A stretch of DNA of 64,000 bases. Source: Bermanella sp047621325. Its GTDB lineage: Bacteria; Pseudomonadota; Gammaproteobacteria; Pseudomonadales; Oceanobacteraceae. This document shows, one piece after another, positions 52,256 to 60,677 of the stretch (positions within the stretch are counted from its first letter, which is position 1; every line of letters starts with the position of its first letter). The position numbers and the translations under genes were made by a program. The DNA is taken from the NCBI GenBank assembly GCA_047621325.1, contig JBLHLT010000017.1, forward strand, positions 24,646 to 88,645, read 5' to 3'. The notes beneath the pieces are model-generated. The model saw only the letters and a list, made by a program, of their open reading frames with translations, was not told where the DNA came from and did not search any database.

Positions 52256-53320
52256 ATGTCCAAAAAAATAATAATAACGGCCATTGTGACTTTTTTTCTT
52301 GGTGTGTATTTTTACAATAATGATATTTCGCTCATTGAAAGTCATTCAACACAATTTAAACACTCACACAATAACGCATCGATTTTAGCGCCAGCACACA
52401 ACCTCACTAACAACCAACAAACAAACACTCAAACATCACCACACGCTGTTCCTACACCTGTAACCCAAGCATCATCCATCGCTGAGACCATTGCGCGAAT
52501 CAAAGAAAAAGAAAATCGAACTCCGTTACAAGATAATCTCATTACAGATCACAAGCAATTTAAGCGCTACCCAGAGGGCAACGCCGCCATCCCAGACGCC
52601 AAACACGACCCCGTATTACAGCGCTATGAAATCGACGAACGCACAACCATGAGCGAAGACAAAAACGTTGGCTTGACTATATGGAGTGATAAGAAATTTT
52701 ATTTAAAAACCGATACCGTCACTATTAACGCCTTCATACAAGATAACGAAGGTAGAAAATTATCAACTACCTTTAATGCCGAGCTACTAGATACACGCCA
52801 GCACCCCTTAACAAAATTAACTTTTAACAGCACAGGGGGTAACAACTATCAAACAAGCATTAATCTTGCCGATTTATCCGGCCCGTTAAACGCAGGCATT
52901 TATAAAGTTATTATTAATAATAGCCAATACAATCTCACCGATGCATTAACTTTCACCCTTACGCAACCTGATATTGAACTCACTGGTGAATTTAAAGAAA
53001 ACATTGATAGCGAGGGCCAGCTTATAATAAACGTTCAAGTATTGGTCGCGGCCACCAGTCAATATTATGTGCAAGCCTCGCTATACAGCTCTACGGGTGT
53101 ACCAATTGGTGTTACCCAGTCGTCTACGCAACTAAGCACAGGCCTGCATTGGTTACCGTTAAATTATTCAGGTGTGATGATTAAAGACGCAGGCGAAAGT
53201 GGCCCGTATGTTTTGAAAAACGTATCACTGGCCAAGGTGACAATTCCCATGATGCGAGCACCATTAGTTGAACCTGGGTTTACAACCGACTCATACACAT
53301 TAGATGAATTTGGAGAATGA
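52256..53320 (+). CDS. Membrane-anchored Ig-like protein (DUF4785-like)
   Basis: This 354-residue protein has one N-terminal TM/signal anchor (KIIITAIVTFFLGVYFY), a Thr/Gln-rich linker and two beta-sandwich regions at about 145-345 (GLTIWSDKKFYLKTDTVTIN; GQLIINVQVLVAATSQYYVQ). The C-terminal half resembles DUF4785 of Vibrio and relatives, whose function is unknown. The ATG at 52256 is eight bases after a GAG. It follows the secreted hydrolase but behind a terminator, so it probably has its own promoter. Confidence 0.55.
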   Translation: MSKKIIITAIVTFFLGVYFYNNDISLIESHSTQFKHSHNNASILAPAHNLTNNQQTNTQTSPHAVPTPVTQASSIAETIARIKEKENRTPLQDNLITDHKQFKRYPEGNAAIPDAKHDPVLQRYEIDERTTMSEDKNVGLTIWSDKKFYLKTDTVTINAFIQDNEGRKLSTTFNAELLDTRQHPLTKLTFNSTGGNNYQTSINLADLSGPLNAGIYKVIINNSQYNLTDALTFTLTQPDIELTGEFKENIDSEGQLIINVQVLVAATSQYYVQASLYSSTGVPIGVTQSSTQLSTGLHWLPLNYSGVMIKDAGESGPYVLKNVSLAKVTIPMMRAPLVEPGFTTDSYTLDEFGE

Positions 53321-53366
53321 TTTATCGAAATGCCTAGCGCCAAAGGTAACGCTATAAAAGGTAATA

Positions 53367-53385
53367 AGCCTTCAATGTGAAGGCT
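53367..53385. terminator. Hairpin between convergent genes
   Basis: AGCCTTCA and TGAAGGCT make an 8-bp stem with a 3-base loop between the Ig-like gene and the converging small gene. T-runs are poor on both sides. Confidence 0.5.
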
Positions 53386-53461
53386 CGTTCTACGAATTTA
53401 ACAACACCCCATTGCTCAGACATACCTTGCTCTAAAGCTAACTGGCTTTTATAAAGGTAAC

Positions 53462-53905
53462 CTAGATACCAACATAGGTAATGTCATTATCTAAAATAAC
53501 CACTCTCAACCCATGCTCAACATCAAACGTGCATTCATATTCAAGCTGAATTTCATTGCCGTCTGAATCTGGGCCAATATAAATACCTGGGTCACTCACC
53601 ACACCCCATATACCAGCAGAGCTCTCAAGTGTAGGCATGAGTTCCTCAGCATAAGCACCAAGTGTTTTGCGGCATACAGGATATGCATCTTGGTAGTATT
53701 CGTAAATTCTTTGCTCAACCGTCGGGAAAATAGTCTGGATATTTTCAAGTAACCATGTAAGTTTTGATACCTGAGATGCCGAAGGCTCCTTGTTTTCACT
53801 TGCATCAATGAAAAGCAAGACGTCATCACCCAAGACAGGAAAACTTACTTCACCCTCCCATGCTTCATCATCATAATTCAATTTTTTAAGTAGTTCATTT
53901 AGCAT
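53462..53905 (-). CDS. Acidic small cytoplasmic protein, possibly DUF6985-like
   Basis: This 147-residue acidic protein has no signal or TM segment. Its ending (YECTFDVEHGLRVVILDNDI, then YVGI) and the DDEAWEGEVSFPVLGDDVLLFID start resemble the DUF6985 type, which often appears among immunity-like proteins. It stands alone, with its own promoter presumably near 53920-53990. I looked for attC boxes on both sides and found none, so it is not part of the integron array. Function unknown. Confidence 0.5.
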   Translation of the reverse strand: MLNELLKKLNYDDEAWEGEVSFPVLGDDVLLFIDASENKEPSASQVSKLTWLLENIQTIFPTVEQRIYEYYQDAYPVCRKTLGAYAEELMPTLESSAGIWGVVSDPGIYIGPDSDGNEIQLEYECTFDVEHGLRVVILDNDITYVGI

Positions 53906-54387
53906 TGATATTCAACTTATCATCATAATAGGGGTAATCCAAAAGATGCCCTATATTACGCTTAATACGTAATTACTGCTATTTCGTATTTATCACTAAA
54001 CTAGCAAAGTCTTATACAAGCTCGTGTATTCATCAATGCAACGAGCGCATCAACCAATATGCGAATACAACACTCTATTTAAATATTTTTAGATCAAAGC
54101 TGGTGCAACCATTTATTAACACTAGAAACTAAGCTAATAATCGTATTTCAGTAAGACTGAGCTGTATGTCACAATTAAGACTGTTGAATCAACTTATTCT
54201 GCACACTCTGCTTTGCAGAATAATTATTAATTTGGGTTTTTTCAGTTCTATCTCCCCTGTCGAGTGACTTCTGAAATTAAATTGTAGCGATCTGTATTTA
54301 TATGATGTACGCCGAAGTGCATTCATAATATCTACCTACACTGACCCTAAATAGACCAAATAAAATACCTCGAAAGTAAGGTGAAGA
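53906..54387. other. Non-coding region with a 10-bp-arm hairpin
   Basis: No gene is seen in this stretch of about 480 bases. TTATTCTGCA (54194-54203) and TGCAGAATAA (54214-54223) form a perfect hairpin, followed downstream by a T-run near 54235-54241. A small RNA terminator or the end of a decayed gene would both fit. The promoter of the beta-helix lipoprotein gene is presumably in the last 150 bases. Confidence 0.4.
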
Positions 54388-56673
54388 GTGAATAAATTAA
54401 TTCTGTTGTCCTGTATTGCTTTAACCGGTTGTTTTGATTCTTCCAAGGAAGAAAAAGATACGTCGATAGATACTACTATTAAGCCCTTGGTTGCAGAGGT
54501 ACCCAAACCACAGGAAGATGTAAATCCCCCCGCTATTCCAGTCATCCCAGAAGTCATTCCAGAAGTTATTCCAGAGGTTAATCCAGTTACCTCTAGGTCC
54601 TCTGTTACACCATTAATAGCCCCTATATTACCTCTCGTTATTGATCATACAGCTGACGCGAACCTTTCTGCATTACCTCAAGTGCAAAATGTTGCGGCTT
54701 TAGATGGTGTATTACATTGGACGAAATCATATGGCCCTGATGATGTCAGTATTCACCCTGAAAGTGGGCTGATAACGTGGGACATCCCAAATGATATGCC
54801 AAGCGAAAGCTTTCATATTGGCATAAAAGCAAGCTCTATTAGTGAAACAGTTTCGCTAAGCTTTATCGTACATGCCGGTGTTAGCCAAGTTTTAACCGTA
54901 GGTGAAAATGGTCAATACGCTTCACTTAAAGCGGCTATGAAAGAGTTGGAATCGGGTGGCACAATAGTGGTATTAGATGGCGAATATGCAGGACAAGATA
55001 ACTTTATAGGATTCACCTTAAGTGGTAGTCCACAACAACCGCCATCTGGCACACCACAAGCCTATACCACCGTCATGGCTGAGCACCCAGGGCGTGCCAT
55101 TTTGAAAGATGGAGCCTATGTAAAACTACGTGGTGACTATCCTGTTTCGTATGCCGCATTTAAAGGCTTTTTCGTCATAGACGGACAAATGGCCGCGTTT
55201 GGTTATGGTAAAAATAAAGAGGAGAGCAGTGATCGAAATCACCATATAAAATTTATACGTAATGGCGTGCAAGGCAATACAGATAACGAAAATCATAGCT
55301 CGCCTTTTAACGCTTTTCGTTCAGACGACATTCTATTTGAAAACAACTATGCCTTCGGCGGCGGTCGATATAAATTTGCTAGTTATCAAGCACAGAACAT
55401 AGTTTGGCGTCGTAATGTCGCTCGCTATGATGTGGGTACCTACCCAAATGAACCAAAAGGTACGTATGCCCCTTACACCACCAAAGATGTTTTTTTAAGT
55501 AACAACATAGCAGTAGATAGCGATCATTCTGAGTTTGTCAGCCAAGGTGAATTAGCGGGCGAATTCACTACCCCTACCACCAGCGGTGACACAACAGGTA
55601 AGTTTCAACGAAACATTCAACTTAACAGTGAGTTTATGTATGGCAGTGCATCCGATCAGCTATCAGGTGGTGGCGGCGACAGCGTAGTTGAACACAGCGA
55701 TACCGTTTCTTGGGATGTCCGTCCGTATAGCCGATACTTATTATCATGGGGCAGCGGTTGGTTTGATCACATGACAATGGGAAAAGTAGAAACTAAGAAT
55801 TTTGCTGATAACTTTTTTAATGGGTATCACGAAAACACACGCGGATTGACCAATAGTATTTTGCATGATTTTAAAAACGGCGATATGTTTTACGGCTTTG
55901 GTCAAGAAGATGGTAATGAAGTAGGCGGCCGTGTGTTTGATCGTCACGGCGTCGATACAGTGAGCATCACAGAGTTTAATGGCGTGATGGATACCTATCA
56001 AAGTGACACTGCAAATATACTGGAAATTAACCCGTTATCAGAAACAGGCGGATTGAAATATCTAACGCGTATTGAACCCGGATCAGATTTAAGTAAAAAA
56101 GCCAAAGATGGCAGTGATCTTGGTGCAACGATTATGACATTTGTGGGTAAGTCCGGCACCTTGTATGGCGAGGCAGGCTACGATGAAGAAACCAATATCC
56201 CTATGTGGCCCTTCCCAATGGAAGACCTAATAAAAGAGAAGTTTGCAGAGCTTAATCATACAGGGCCAACATATGAAGGGCATTATACGAATAGAACACA
56301 AACGGGCACGGGAACATTGTCGGGCGCTCGTGGGTTTGCGGTTGAAGGACAATCATTAACAAACTACATCTGGGGTTATTTAGGAAGTGTGCCTCCCCCG
56401 ATGAATGTTTCATATTCAATTGTTAACAATGATTTAATTTTACAGTGGGAGGCAGCGTCTCAAAGCAGTTGGGACGTAATTACGGGTTACAACATCTATA
56501 AATATGATGCCATTACGGCAAACAAAGAGTTATTAATAGAAATAGACAAAGATAAAATGCTTTATAAAATAGATGACTTTGATTCAAGCGTTGACTTATC
56601 GTATGTTGTAACCGCTAAAGTAAATTTATTAGAAAGTGGTTTTAGCTATCCTGTGACTATTCTTGCACACTAG
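54388..56673 (+). CDS. Large lipoprotein with right-handed beta-helix and Ig/Fn3-like domains
   Basis: This 761-residue lipoprotein (lipobox CIALTGC) has a Pro-rich spacer with VIPE repeats at about 50-65, a cadherin-type domain (VLHWTKSYGPDDVSIHPESG) and a long parallel beta-helix at about 170-480 (YASLKAAMKELESGGTIVVL; DILFENNYAFGGGRYKFASY). The C-terminal domain is Fn3-like (LILQWEAASQSSWDVITGYN). The helix resembles PL6-type polysaccharide lyases or adhesins, but catalytic residues could not be identified. The start is GTG, six bases after AAGGTG. It is the last gene before the integron cassettes. Confidence 0.7.
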   Translation: MNKLILLSCIALTGCFDSSKEEKDTSIDTTIKPLVAEVPKPQEDVNPPAIPVIPEVIPEVIPEVNPVTSRSSVTPLIAPILPLVIDHTADANLSALPQVQNVAALDGVLHWTKSYGPDDVSIHPESGLITWDIPNDMPSESFHIGIKASSISETVSLSFIVHAGVSQVLTVGENGQYASLKAAMKELESGGTIVVLDGEYAGQDNFIGFTLSGSPQQPPSGTPQAYTTVMAEHPGRAILKDGAYVKLRGDYPVSYAAFKGFFVIDGQMAAFGYGKNKEESSDRNHHIKFIRNGVQGNTDNENHSSPFNAFRSDDILFENNYAFGGGRYKFASYQAQNIVWRRNVARYDVGTYPNEPKGTYAPYTTKDVFLSNNIAVDSDHSEFVSQGELAGEFTTPTTSGDTTGKFQRNIQLNSEFMYGSASDQLSGGGGDSVVEHSDTVSWDVRPYSRYLLSWGSGWFDHMTMGKVETKNFADNFFNGYHENTRGLTNSILHDFKNGDMFYGFGQEDGNEVGGRVFDRHGVDTVSITEFNGVMDTYQSDTANILEINPLSETGGLKYLTRIEPGSDLSKKAKDGSDLGATIMTFVGKSGTLYGEAGYDEETNIPMWPFPMEDLIKEKFAELNHTGPTYEGHYTNRTQTGTGTLSGARGFAVEGQSLTNYIWGYLGSVPPPMNVSYSIVNNDLILQWEAASQSSWDVITGYNIYKYDAITANKELLIEIDKDKMLYKIDDFDSSVDLSYVVTAKVNLLESGFSYPVTILAH

Positions 56674-56690
56674 CTTTGTAGTAGATCAGG

Positions 56691-56713
56691 CAGTCATTAT
56701 TCAATCATGACTG
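56691..56713 (+). terminator. Hairpin after the beta-helix lipoprotein gene
   Basis: CAGTCAT (56691-56697) and ATGACTG (56707-56713) pair, with T-rich sequence after them. A second structure lies at 56749-56779, where CCGAT/ATCGG flank the palindrome ACATCAATTGATGT. Between them and position 56881 no gene is seen; this marks the distal flank of the cassette array. Confidence 0.6.
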
Positions 56714-56880
56714 TTTGGTAAAATTTTGACTAAAATTTTCAGCCCAAACCGATTTAACATCAATTGATGTTTCTATCGGCTCTCTGCCGCAGCACATTAC
56801 ACCGCAATAAATTCATTTATTATTACAATGCCGTTAACCCGTGCAAAATTTCTTTTTTAAATTCAGTCATTACTTTTTAC

Positions 56881-56982
56881 ACATAACGCCGCAAACACCT
56901 GCGGAGCGAACTGGCGGTTTTTGTGCGGTTTTTTGCACAAAAAGTGACAGTTTGCGGAGTCCGGTGCTGGGCCTGGTTATGA
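56881..56982 (-). repeat. attC site 1 (array distal end)
   Basis: R'' is TCATAAC and R' is GTTATGT, read on the minus strand. CCGCAAAC and GTTTGCGG pair inside, and the centre shares a GTCACTTTTTGTGC-like stretch with site 7. The stop codon of cassette 1 lies within R''. No cassette follows it. Confidence 0.88.
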
Positions 56983-57393
56983 GTTGACATACAAAATGTT
57001 ACCCATTCCATTTGATTTAACGATCTCTTTGTTTTGAATGGCTTCGTTTAAAACTGCCTCAAACTCTTTTTCAGATTTAATTGAGGACTTTATTTTATTC
57101 CATCTCACAAATTCTGATAAGCGCCAAGCATCAAACCCATTGAATTCTCCATTCATACCAAAGTCGAAATCGATTATAATTCCATCAACATTGATTTTCA
57201 TTCCTATACCATGAGGCCTAATTTTATAACCAGACCGTACATAGTCCACTTCTCTGATAGCTGGGACGCATCGCTGGATGAAATCAGTACTTGATACAGG
57301 ACGTTTACATTCAAATTTTGACTCAAGTATTTCTACTGCCTTTTCTTGAGCAATATTAAATAAGCCTATAATTCTCTCTAATTCGAAATCCAT
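56977..57393 (-). CDS. Cassette 1: DUF6896-like protein
   Basis: This 138-residue soluble protein contains YKIRPHGIGMKINVDGIIID and GFDAWRLSEFVRWN, resembling DUF6896 proteins of unknown function, some of which are found near toxin/immunity genes. The TAA stop is inside the R'' box of attC 1, as is common in cassettes. The upstream boundary is attC 2. It presumably depends on transcription entering the array, as no promoter is obvious. Confidence 0.6.
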   Translation of the reverse strand: MDFELERIIGLFNIAQEKAVEILESKFECKRPVSSTDFIQRCVPAIREVDYVRSGYKIRPHGIGMKINVDGIIIDFDFGMNGEFNGFDAWRLSEFVRWNKIKSSIKSEKEFEAVLNEAIQNKEIVKSNGMGNILYVNS

Positions 57394-57403
57394 TATCTAA
57401 GAC

Positions 57404-57492
57404 TCATAACGCCTAATAATAAAGGGCGCGCGGCTTTTTGCGCGTCCAAGCCCTCGTCTTTTTGTGGGCTGCCTTTGATTGACTTGTTACGT
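57404..57492 (-). repeat. attC site 2
   Basis: R'' is ACGTAAC and R' is GTTATGA on the minus strand. The R' box is the exact complement of the R'' of cassette 1, and R'' matches the upstream boundary of cassette 2. Confidence 0.88.
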
Positions 57493-57501
57493 GTTTTAGG
57501 T

Positions 57502-57774
57502 TCATAAGCTAGATATTGAAACTGCTTTAAATTTAAACTGTTTGGATGTAGTCATAGCCTTCACAAGATCCTCAGTTTTTGAATTATCGTTGACCATAAA
57601 AATTAAACTTCTAGAGCCTAGGTTTTCAACTTCACGAAAGAAATCGTTTAAATCTTTAATTTCATGGCCATTTTCAAATAGGCCAGCTTCTTTAATTTCG
57701 ATTATCACTGAGCTATTAGGGTCAGTACACGCAATCAATGATAAGACAACACAAGTAATTAGCAGATATTTCAT
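57502..57774 (-). CDS. Cassette 2: small lipoprotein
   Basis: This 90-residue protein has a clear lipobox (CVVLSLIAC, Cys16), followed by a mixed alpha/beta mature part (FFREVENLGSRSLIFMVNDN). The biopolymer-transport ExbD/TolR-like fold ends in a similar SLIFMVND strand, but no TM anchor or pairing is visible, so this is only a hint. No family was recognised. Confidence 0.55.
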   Translation of the reverse strand: MKYLLITCVVLSLIACTDPNSSVIIEIKEAGLFENGHEIKDLNDFFREVENLGSRSLIFMVNDNSKTEDLVKAMTTSKQFKFKAVSISSL

Positions 57775-57787
57775 ATTCTATTTGCAC

Positions 57788-57835
57788 ACGTAACGCCGCC
57801 TTCTTGGGTTTATCCCAAGAAAGGCTTTGTTAAGC
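57788..57835 (-). repeat. attC site 3 (shortest)
   Basis: R'' is GCTTAAC and R' is GTTACGT. Only about 48 bases long, it forms a compact hairpin with TTCTTGGG/CCCAAGAA at the tip. Confidence 0.87.
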
Positions 57836-57836
57836 A

Positions 57837-58298
57837 TTATTCTTTATCCTTAACTTTATACTCGTCAGAGATTACTAACTCGCCAGCTAAGAACATAGCT
57901 TCTTTATCTGCAAACTTACCTTTAAACGACTCTATTGCTTTAGGGTAATAACAGAAATGAGTAGTTGTTTGCATTTTGGCCATTAACTCATTTGCTTTAT
58001 CAACAGGCATTGACGGCGTTCTTAGCGTGGCTACAAAATGCTCTTCAGTATTTGAATCAGGAAGCGCAAGAATAGTATTCTCTTTATTTATAGCCTGTCC
58101 TTCAGCAAGTTTCATTCTATGGCAAAAGAACTCCAAGACAGTTTCTTTGTTCTTTCCTTCATATGCCTTGCTAGCTTCAACCCATCCAAACCAAATATTT
58201 TCTTTAGCATTTGGAGTTTCGCCACTTATTCTAATTTCTAATGCATTCAAACTGGAAGAAATCAGTAAAAAAGCAATACACGTAATTCTTCTAATCAT
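57837..58298 (-). CDS. Cassette 3: secreted protein of unknown function
   Basis: This 153-residue protein has a signal peptide (IAFLLISSSLNA, cleavage about residue 19). The mature part has two Cys (LEFFCHRM; HFCYYPKA) that could form a disulfide. No family was recognised. It stops just before the R'' box of attC 3. Confidence 0.55.
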   Translation of the reverse strand: MIRRITCIAFLLISSSLNALEIRISGETPNAKENIWFGWVEASKAYEGKNKETVLEFFCHRMKLAEGQAINKENTILALPDSNTEEHFVATLRTPSMPVDKANELMAKMQTTTHFCYYPKAIESFKGKFADKEAMFLAGELVISDEYKVKDKE

Positions 58299-58310
58299 TC
58301 GCTTATACCT

Positions 58311-58365
58311 GCTTAACGCCTAAATCAGGTGCGCCGTAGGCGTTAACTGGATTTACTTGTTAAAT
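58311..58365 (-). repeat. attC site 4
   Basis: R'' is ATTTAAC and R' is GTTAAGC. The total is about 55 bases with internal GCGCC/GGCG pairing. R' matches the R'' of cassette 3. Confidence 0.87.
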
Positions 58366-58376
58366 GAATTTTCCAC

Positions 58377-59210
58377 CTAAGCTGGGAATAATTGATTTCC
58401 AATTAAATCTCCCATTTCACTAGGTGTAACAGACTCTAGAAGTATGTTAAATATTTCTATCAGTCTAGAGTTTTCGCTTAAATCCTCATTGCTTAGTATT
58501 ATCAAAACATCGTCAAAATTACGTTTGCAATCTTCGATGCTTTTAGGGATTGGAAGGTTTTTTGAATTGTTTGATATTACGTTTATTGAGTTTTCCCAAT
58601 ATGTAAACATATCCTGATCAATGGTTTCTTTTTTGAGTAGCTTTTTGATCAATCTTCTAGCTTTTTCTCTTTGACCATTTTTGGTGAGAGCTAAAAGGTA
58701 TTTGTGTAAAACCCCAATGTCGTATTCAGAATTATTGTCAAATTTAGAGAAATCTAGAAGCTTTGCAAGAACGTTTACTCTGATTGAGGGTAAAAATGTG
58801 CTAAATATTTTTGCAGTGTTTAGAGTTTTAGCCAGCCCTTGGTTCTTGAAAAGGTCAACAAGAATTAAATCGAATAGGCCAATAGCATTTTCTACCGCTT
58901 TGATTGATTCAGCTTCTGTAATGGCTCTGCCTTTTTTGAAATGGCTAGCTTGATTACCTAAATCCTCAATCAAGTATAGAGAACTGATTAGTTTTTCTGA
59001 ATACTCTTCTGATATTTCCTTTATTTTGTTGCCAAGGGAAAGACTCTCAAAATCTTTCTTTTTTTGCTTGGCAGTATCACTAAGAAATAATTCCACCATC
59101 ATTTCTGCATACCACCGAGCTGCCCAGCACTTAGTTTCTGGTGTTGTATCTGGTGAAGTCATTTCCGATAGCCGGTTTTCACCGACTTTAGGAGACAGAA
59201 TTGTACTCAT
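58377..59210 (-). CDS. Cassette 4: HEPN/DUF4145-like protein
   Basis: This 277-residue, largely helical cytoplasmic protein has an N-terminal region that fits DUF4145: ARWYAEMMVELFL, LGNKIKEI, then LIEDLGNQASHFKKG with the GN...H signature, and a closing helix ENAIGLFDLILVDLF. DUF4145 belongs to the HEPN-like group frequent in defence and toxin systems. The C-terminal 130 residues are helical-repeat-like and unassigned. AAGGAA precedes the ATG. A defence role is inference. Confidence 0.55.
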   Translation of the reverse strand: MSTILSPKVGENRLSEMTSPDTTPETKCWAARWYAEMMVELFLSDTAKQKKKDFESLSLGNKIKEISEEYSEKLISSLYLIEDLGNQASHFKKGRAITEAESIKAVENAIGLFDLILVDLFKNQGLAKTLNTAKIFSTFLPSIRVNVLAKLLDFSKFDNNSEYDIGVLHKYLLALTKNGQREKARRLIKKLLKKETIDQDMFTYWENSINVISNNSKNLPIPKSIEDCKRNFDDVLIILSNEDLSENSRLIEIFNILLESVTPSEMGDLIGNQLFPA

Positions 59211-59224
59211 ATGTTCCTTAATTC

Positions 59225-59283
59225 ATTTAACGACCAGCTATAGCGCCACGTTTTTTGTGGTCGCTATAAGCGTCTTGTTGTTT
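59225..59283 (-). repeat. attC site 5 with unusual R'' box
   Basis: R'' is AAACAAC, a departure from the RYYYAAC consensus, and R' is GTTAAAT. The same unusual sequence appears as GTTGTTT at the upstream boundary of cassette 5, so the pair is genuine. Confidence 0.82.
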
Positions 59284-59336
59284 AAGGGCAACATCATATC
59301 GCAAATTCCCGCGAATGCGGTTCAAGAATTTCGAAA

Positions 59337-59513
59337 TTAGGCCCGAGGATTGGCTAAAAAATTATAGCGATGCGAGGAGGAGCTTTCCGGTAAGAGCGCA
59401 GCCGCGTCGTGTTCGACAAGTAAAGCGATGTCAACCCGCGCGGCTGCGCTCTTACCGTAATGATTAATAAATGCCTCGTCCATCTTCTTTTTTATTTTTC
59501 CAATAAATTTCAT
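59337..59513 (-). CDS. Cassette 5: doubtful short ORF
   Basis: A 58-codon frame starts MKFIGKIKKKMDEAFINHY, and its second half runs through the GC-rich inverted repeat at 59388-59457. There is no clear ribosome site and no homology. The cassette may instead be non-coding or hold a decayed gene. It is listed because nothing else is encoded between attC 6 and attC 5. Confidence 0.22.
   Translation of the reverse strand: MKFIGKIKKKMDEAFINHYGKSAAARVDIALLVEHDAAALLPESSSSHRYNFLANPRA
59388..59457. repeat. REP-like GC-rich inverted repeat inside cassette 5
   Basis: Perfect 19-base arms (CGGTAAGAGCGCAGCCGCG at 59388-59406 and its complement at 59439-59457) enclose a 32-base loop. It is much more GC-rich than the surrounding cassettes. 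It could be a REP/palindromic element or a structured RNA. A second small palindrome, ACCTGTTTACAGGT, is at 59536-59549. Confidence 0.75.
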
Positions 59514-59591
59514 ACTAACTTCGTATAAAAAGTACACCTGTTTACAGGTATGCTTTAGGAAGTTCTTTAAGAAATTTTGCCGCCAATATCT

Positions 59592-59693
59592 AAACAACGC
59601 CGTTTTAAGCGGCAAATTGCTGTTGGCTAAAATAAGTGAGGCACGAACAAAAAGCCAACTGTAATTTGTCCGACTTGAAAACCCTTGTTAGGC
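59592..59693 (-). repeat. attC site 6
   Basis: R'' is GCCTAAC and R' is GTTGTTT. It is about 102 bases long with AGTTGGC/GCCAAC and CAAATT/AATTTG pairings. It forms the upstream boundary of cassette 5. Confidence 0.87.
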
Positions 59694-59695
59694 AT

Positions 59696-60058
59696 TTACT
59701 GCTTTATTTCTTCCCATGTATCAGCACCATCAAAATATCTAATTTTAAGAGCACTAACAACATTTGCATTTACTAAACGAAAATTGACAGCCATTTTATC
59801 TTTATTACCAAGTTCTGTTGGCGTGTAATGAGTTAAACAACCACAGTTATTACAATGATGGAACTCAATAGTTTTGTCACCCCAACAGTACGAATTGAGT
59901 GCATTTTTTACTATAGTAATTGTAACTTCTTTAGGTGAGAAATAAGCCCATAATGAAGCATACTTGCTACAAGCAGAACAATTACAACTTGTGATTGTTT
60001 CCGTAGTTTCAGGGACAGCTATTTTGATATTGCCACAGTGACAACTTGCTTCAATCAT
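59696..60058 (-). CDS. Cassette 6: GFA/CENP-V-domain protein
   Basis: This 120-residue zinc protein of the GFA (glutathione-dependent formaldehyde-activating/CENP-V) fold has the Cys pattern CHCGNI, then SCNCSACSKY and HHCNNCGCLTHY. GFA proteins bind zinc and sometimes glutathione; enzymatic activity is uncertain for most. The stop lies just before the R'' of attC 6. GFA genes are recurrent in cassette arrays. Confidence 0.85.
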   Translation of the reverse strand: MIEASCHCGNIKIAVPETTETITSCNCSACSKYASLWAYFSPKEVTITIVKNALNSYCWGDKTIEFHHCNNCGCLTHYTPTELGNKDKMAVNFRLVNANVVSALKIRYFDGADTWEEIKQ

Positions 60059-60076
60059 TCCGTGATACTCCTTGAT

Positions 60077-60178
60077 GCCTAACGCCCAGCTAATGGGCCA
60101 AAATTGATGGCGGCTTTTTTGCGTGTTTTTGCAAAAAAGGTGACAGCAGTTTTGGTCCTTTTGAGCTGTTTGTTAGGT
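60077..60178 (-). repeat. attC site 7
   Basis: R'' is ACCTAAC and R' is GTTAGGC, both perfect consensus. Inner pairings CAGCT/AGCTG and GGACCAAAA/TTTTGGCCC (one mismatch) support the folded bottom strand needed for integrase. Confidence 0.9.
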
Positions 60179-60181
60179 GAT

Positions 60182-60589
60182 TCAATGTTCAACTTTATAT
60201 GCCTCGATTGACTCAGTCAGTTCCTTGCCCGAGAGTTGATCCCGTACTAAAAATAATCTGGGCGGTCTACTTTTTTCTGTTAAAACCTGCCACGAACAAT
60301 GTTTAGCTTTTTGATCCATGCCATACAAGCAAAGCTTAGTATTTTCCAGTTGCCAATTTTGTAATTCATGCCTTTCAGTACACTGCTCAGACAATTGCTC
60401 TACCTTTATTTGCCATTGGTAGATGCATTCATAAGTTCTATCTTTATACAGAGCGACATACCCTGAAAGACCATGACCACTTTCTCTTTCTTGCCACTCC
60501 CACTTTCCGACTAACGCACTTTCATCCTGAGTAAGTGAATTGCAGCCGGTTAATACCACAAAAAGTAATAATAGATGCTTCATTTTCAC
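60182..60589 (-). CDS. Cassette 7: small lipoprotein
   Basis: This 135-residue lipoprotein (lipobox VVLTGC, Cys16) contains LVGKWEWQERESGHGLSGYV and four further Cys, the layout of lipocalin-like copper-resistance or META-type lipoproteins. No close family can be named. The stop is three bases from attC 7. Confidence 0.6.
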   Translation of the reverse strand: MKMKHLLLLFVVLTGCNSLTQDESALVGKWEWQERESGHGLSGYVALYKDRTYECIYQWQIKVEQLSEQCTERHELQNWQLENTKLCLYGMDQKAKHCSWQVLTEKSRPPRLFLVRDQLSGKELTESIEAYKVEH

Positions 60590-60677
60590 CTAACGCTTTT
60601 AGCTAAAGGGCGTGCGACTAGCACGTCCTGTGGAGGCCGTTTTTTTGGCCGGAACGCATTTCAGCGTATTGTTAGTT
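60588..60677 (-). repeat. attC site 8
   Basis: R'' is AACTAAC and R' is GTTAGGT. It is about 90 bases with GGCC/GGCC-rich internal symmetry. R' complements the R'' of cassette 7. Confidence 0.87.

Noticed and set aside
53462..53905. The small immunity-like gene considered as an isolated integron cassette
   Set aside because: Neither flank contains R''/R' boxes; the hairpin at 53367-53385 is an ordinary terminator-like stem.
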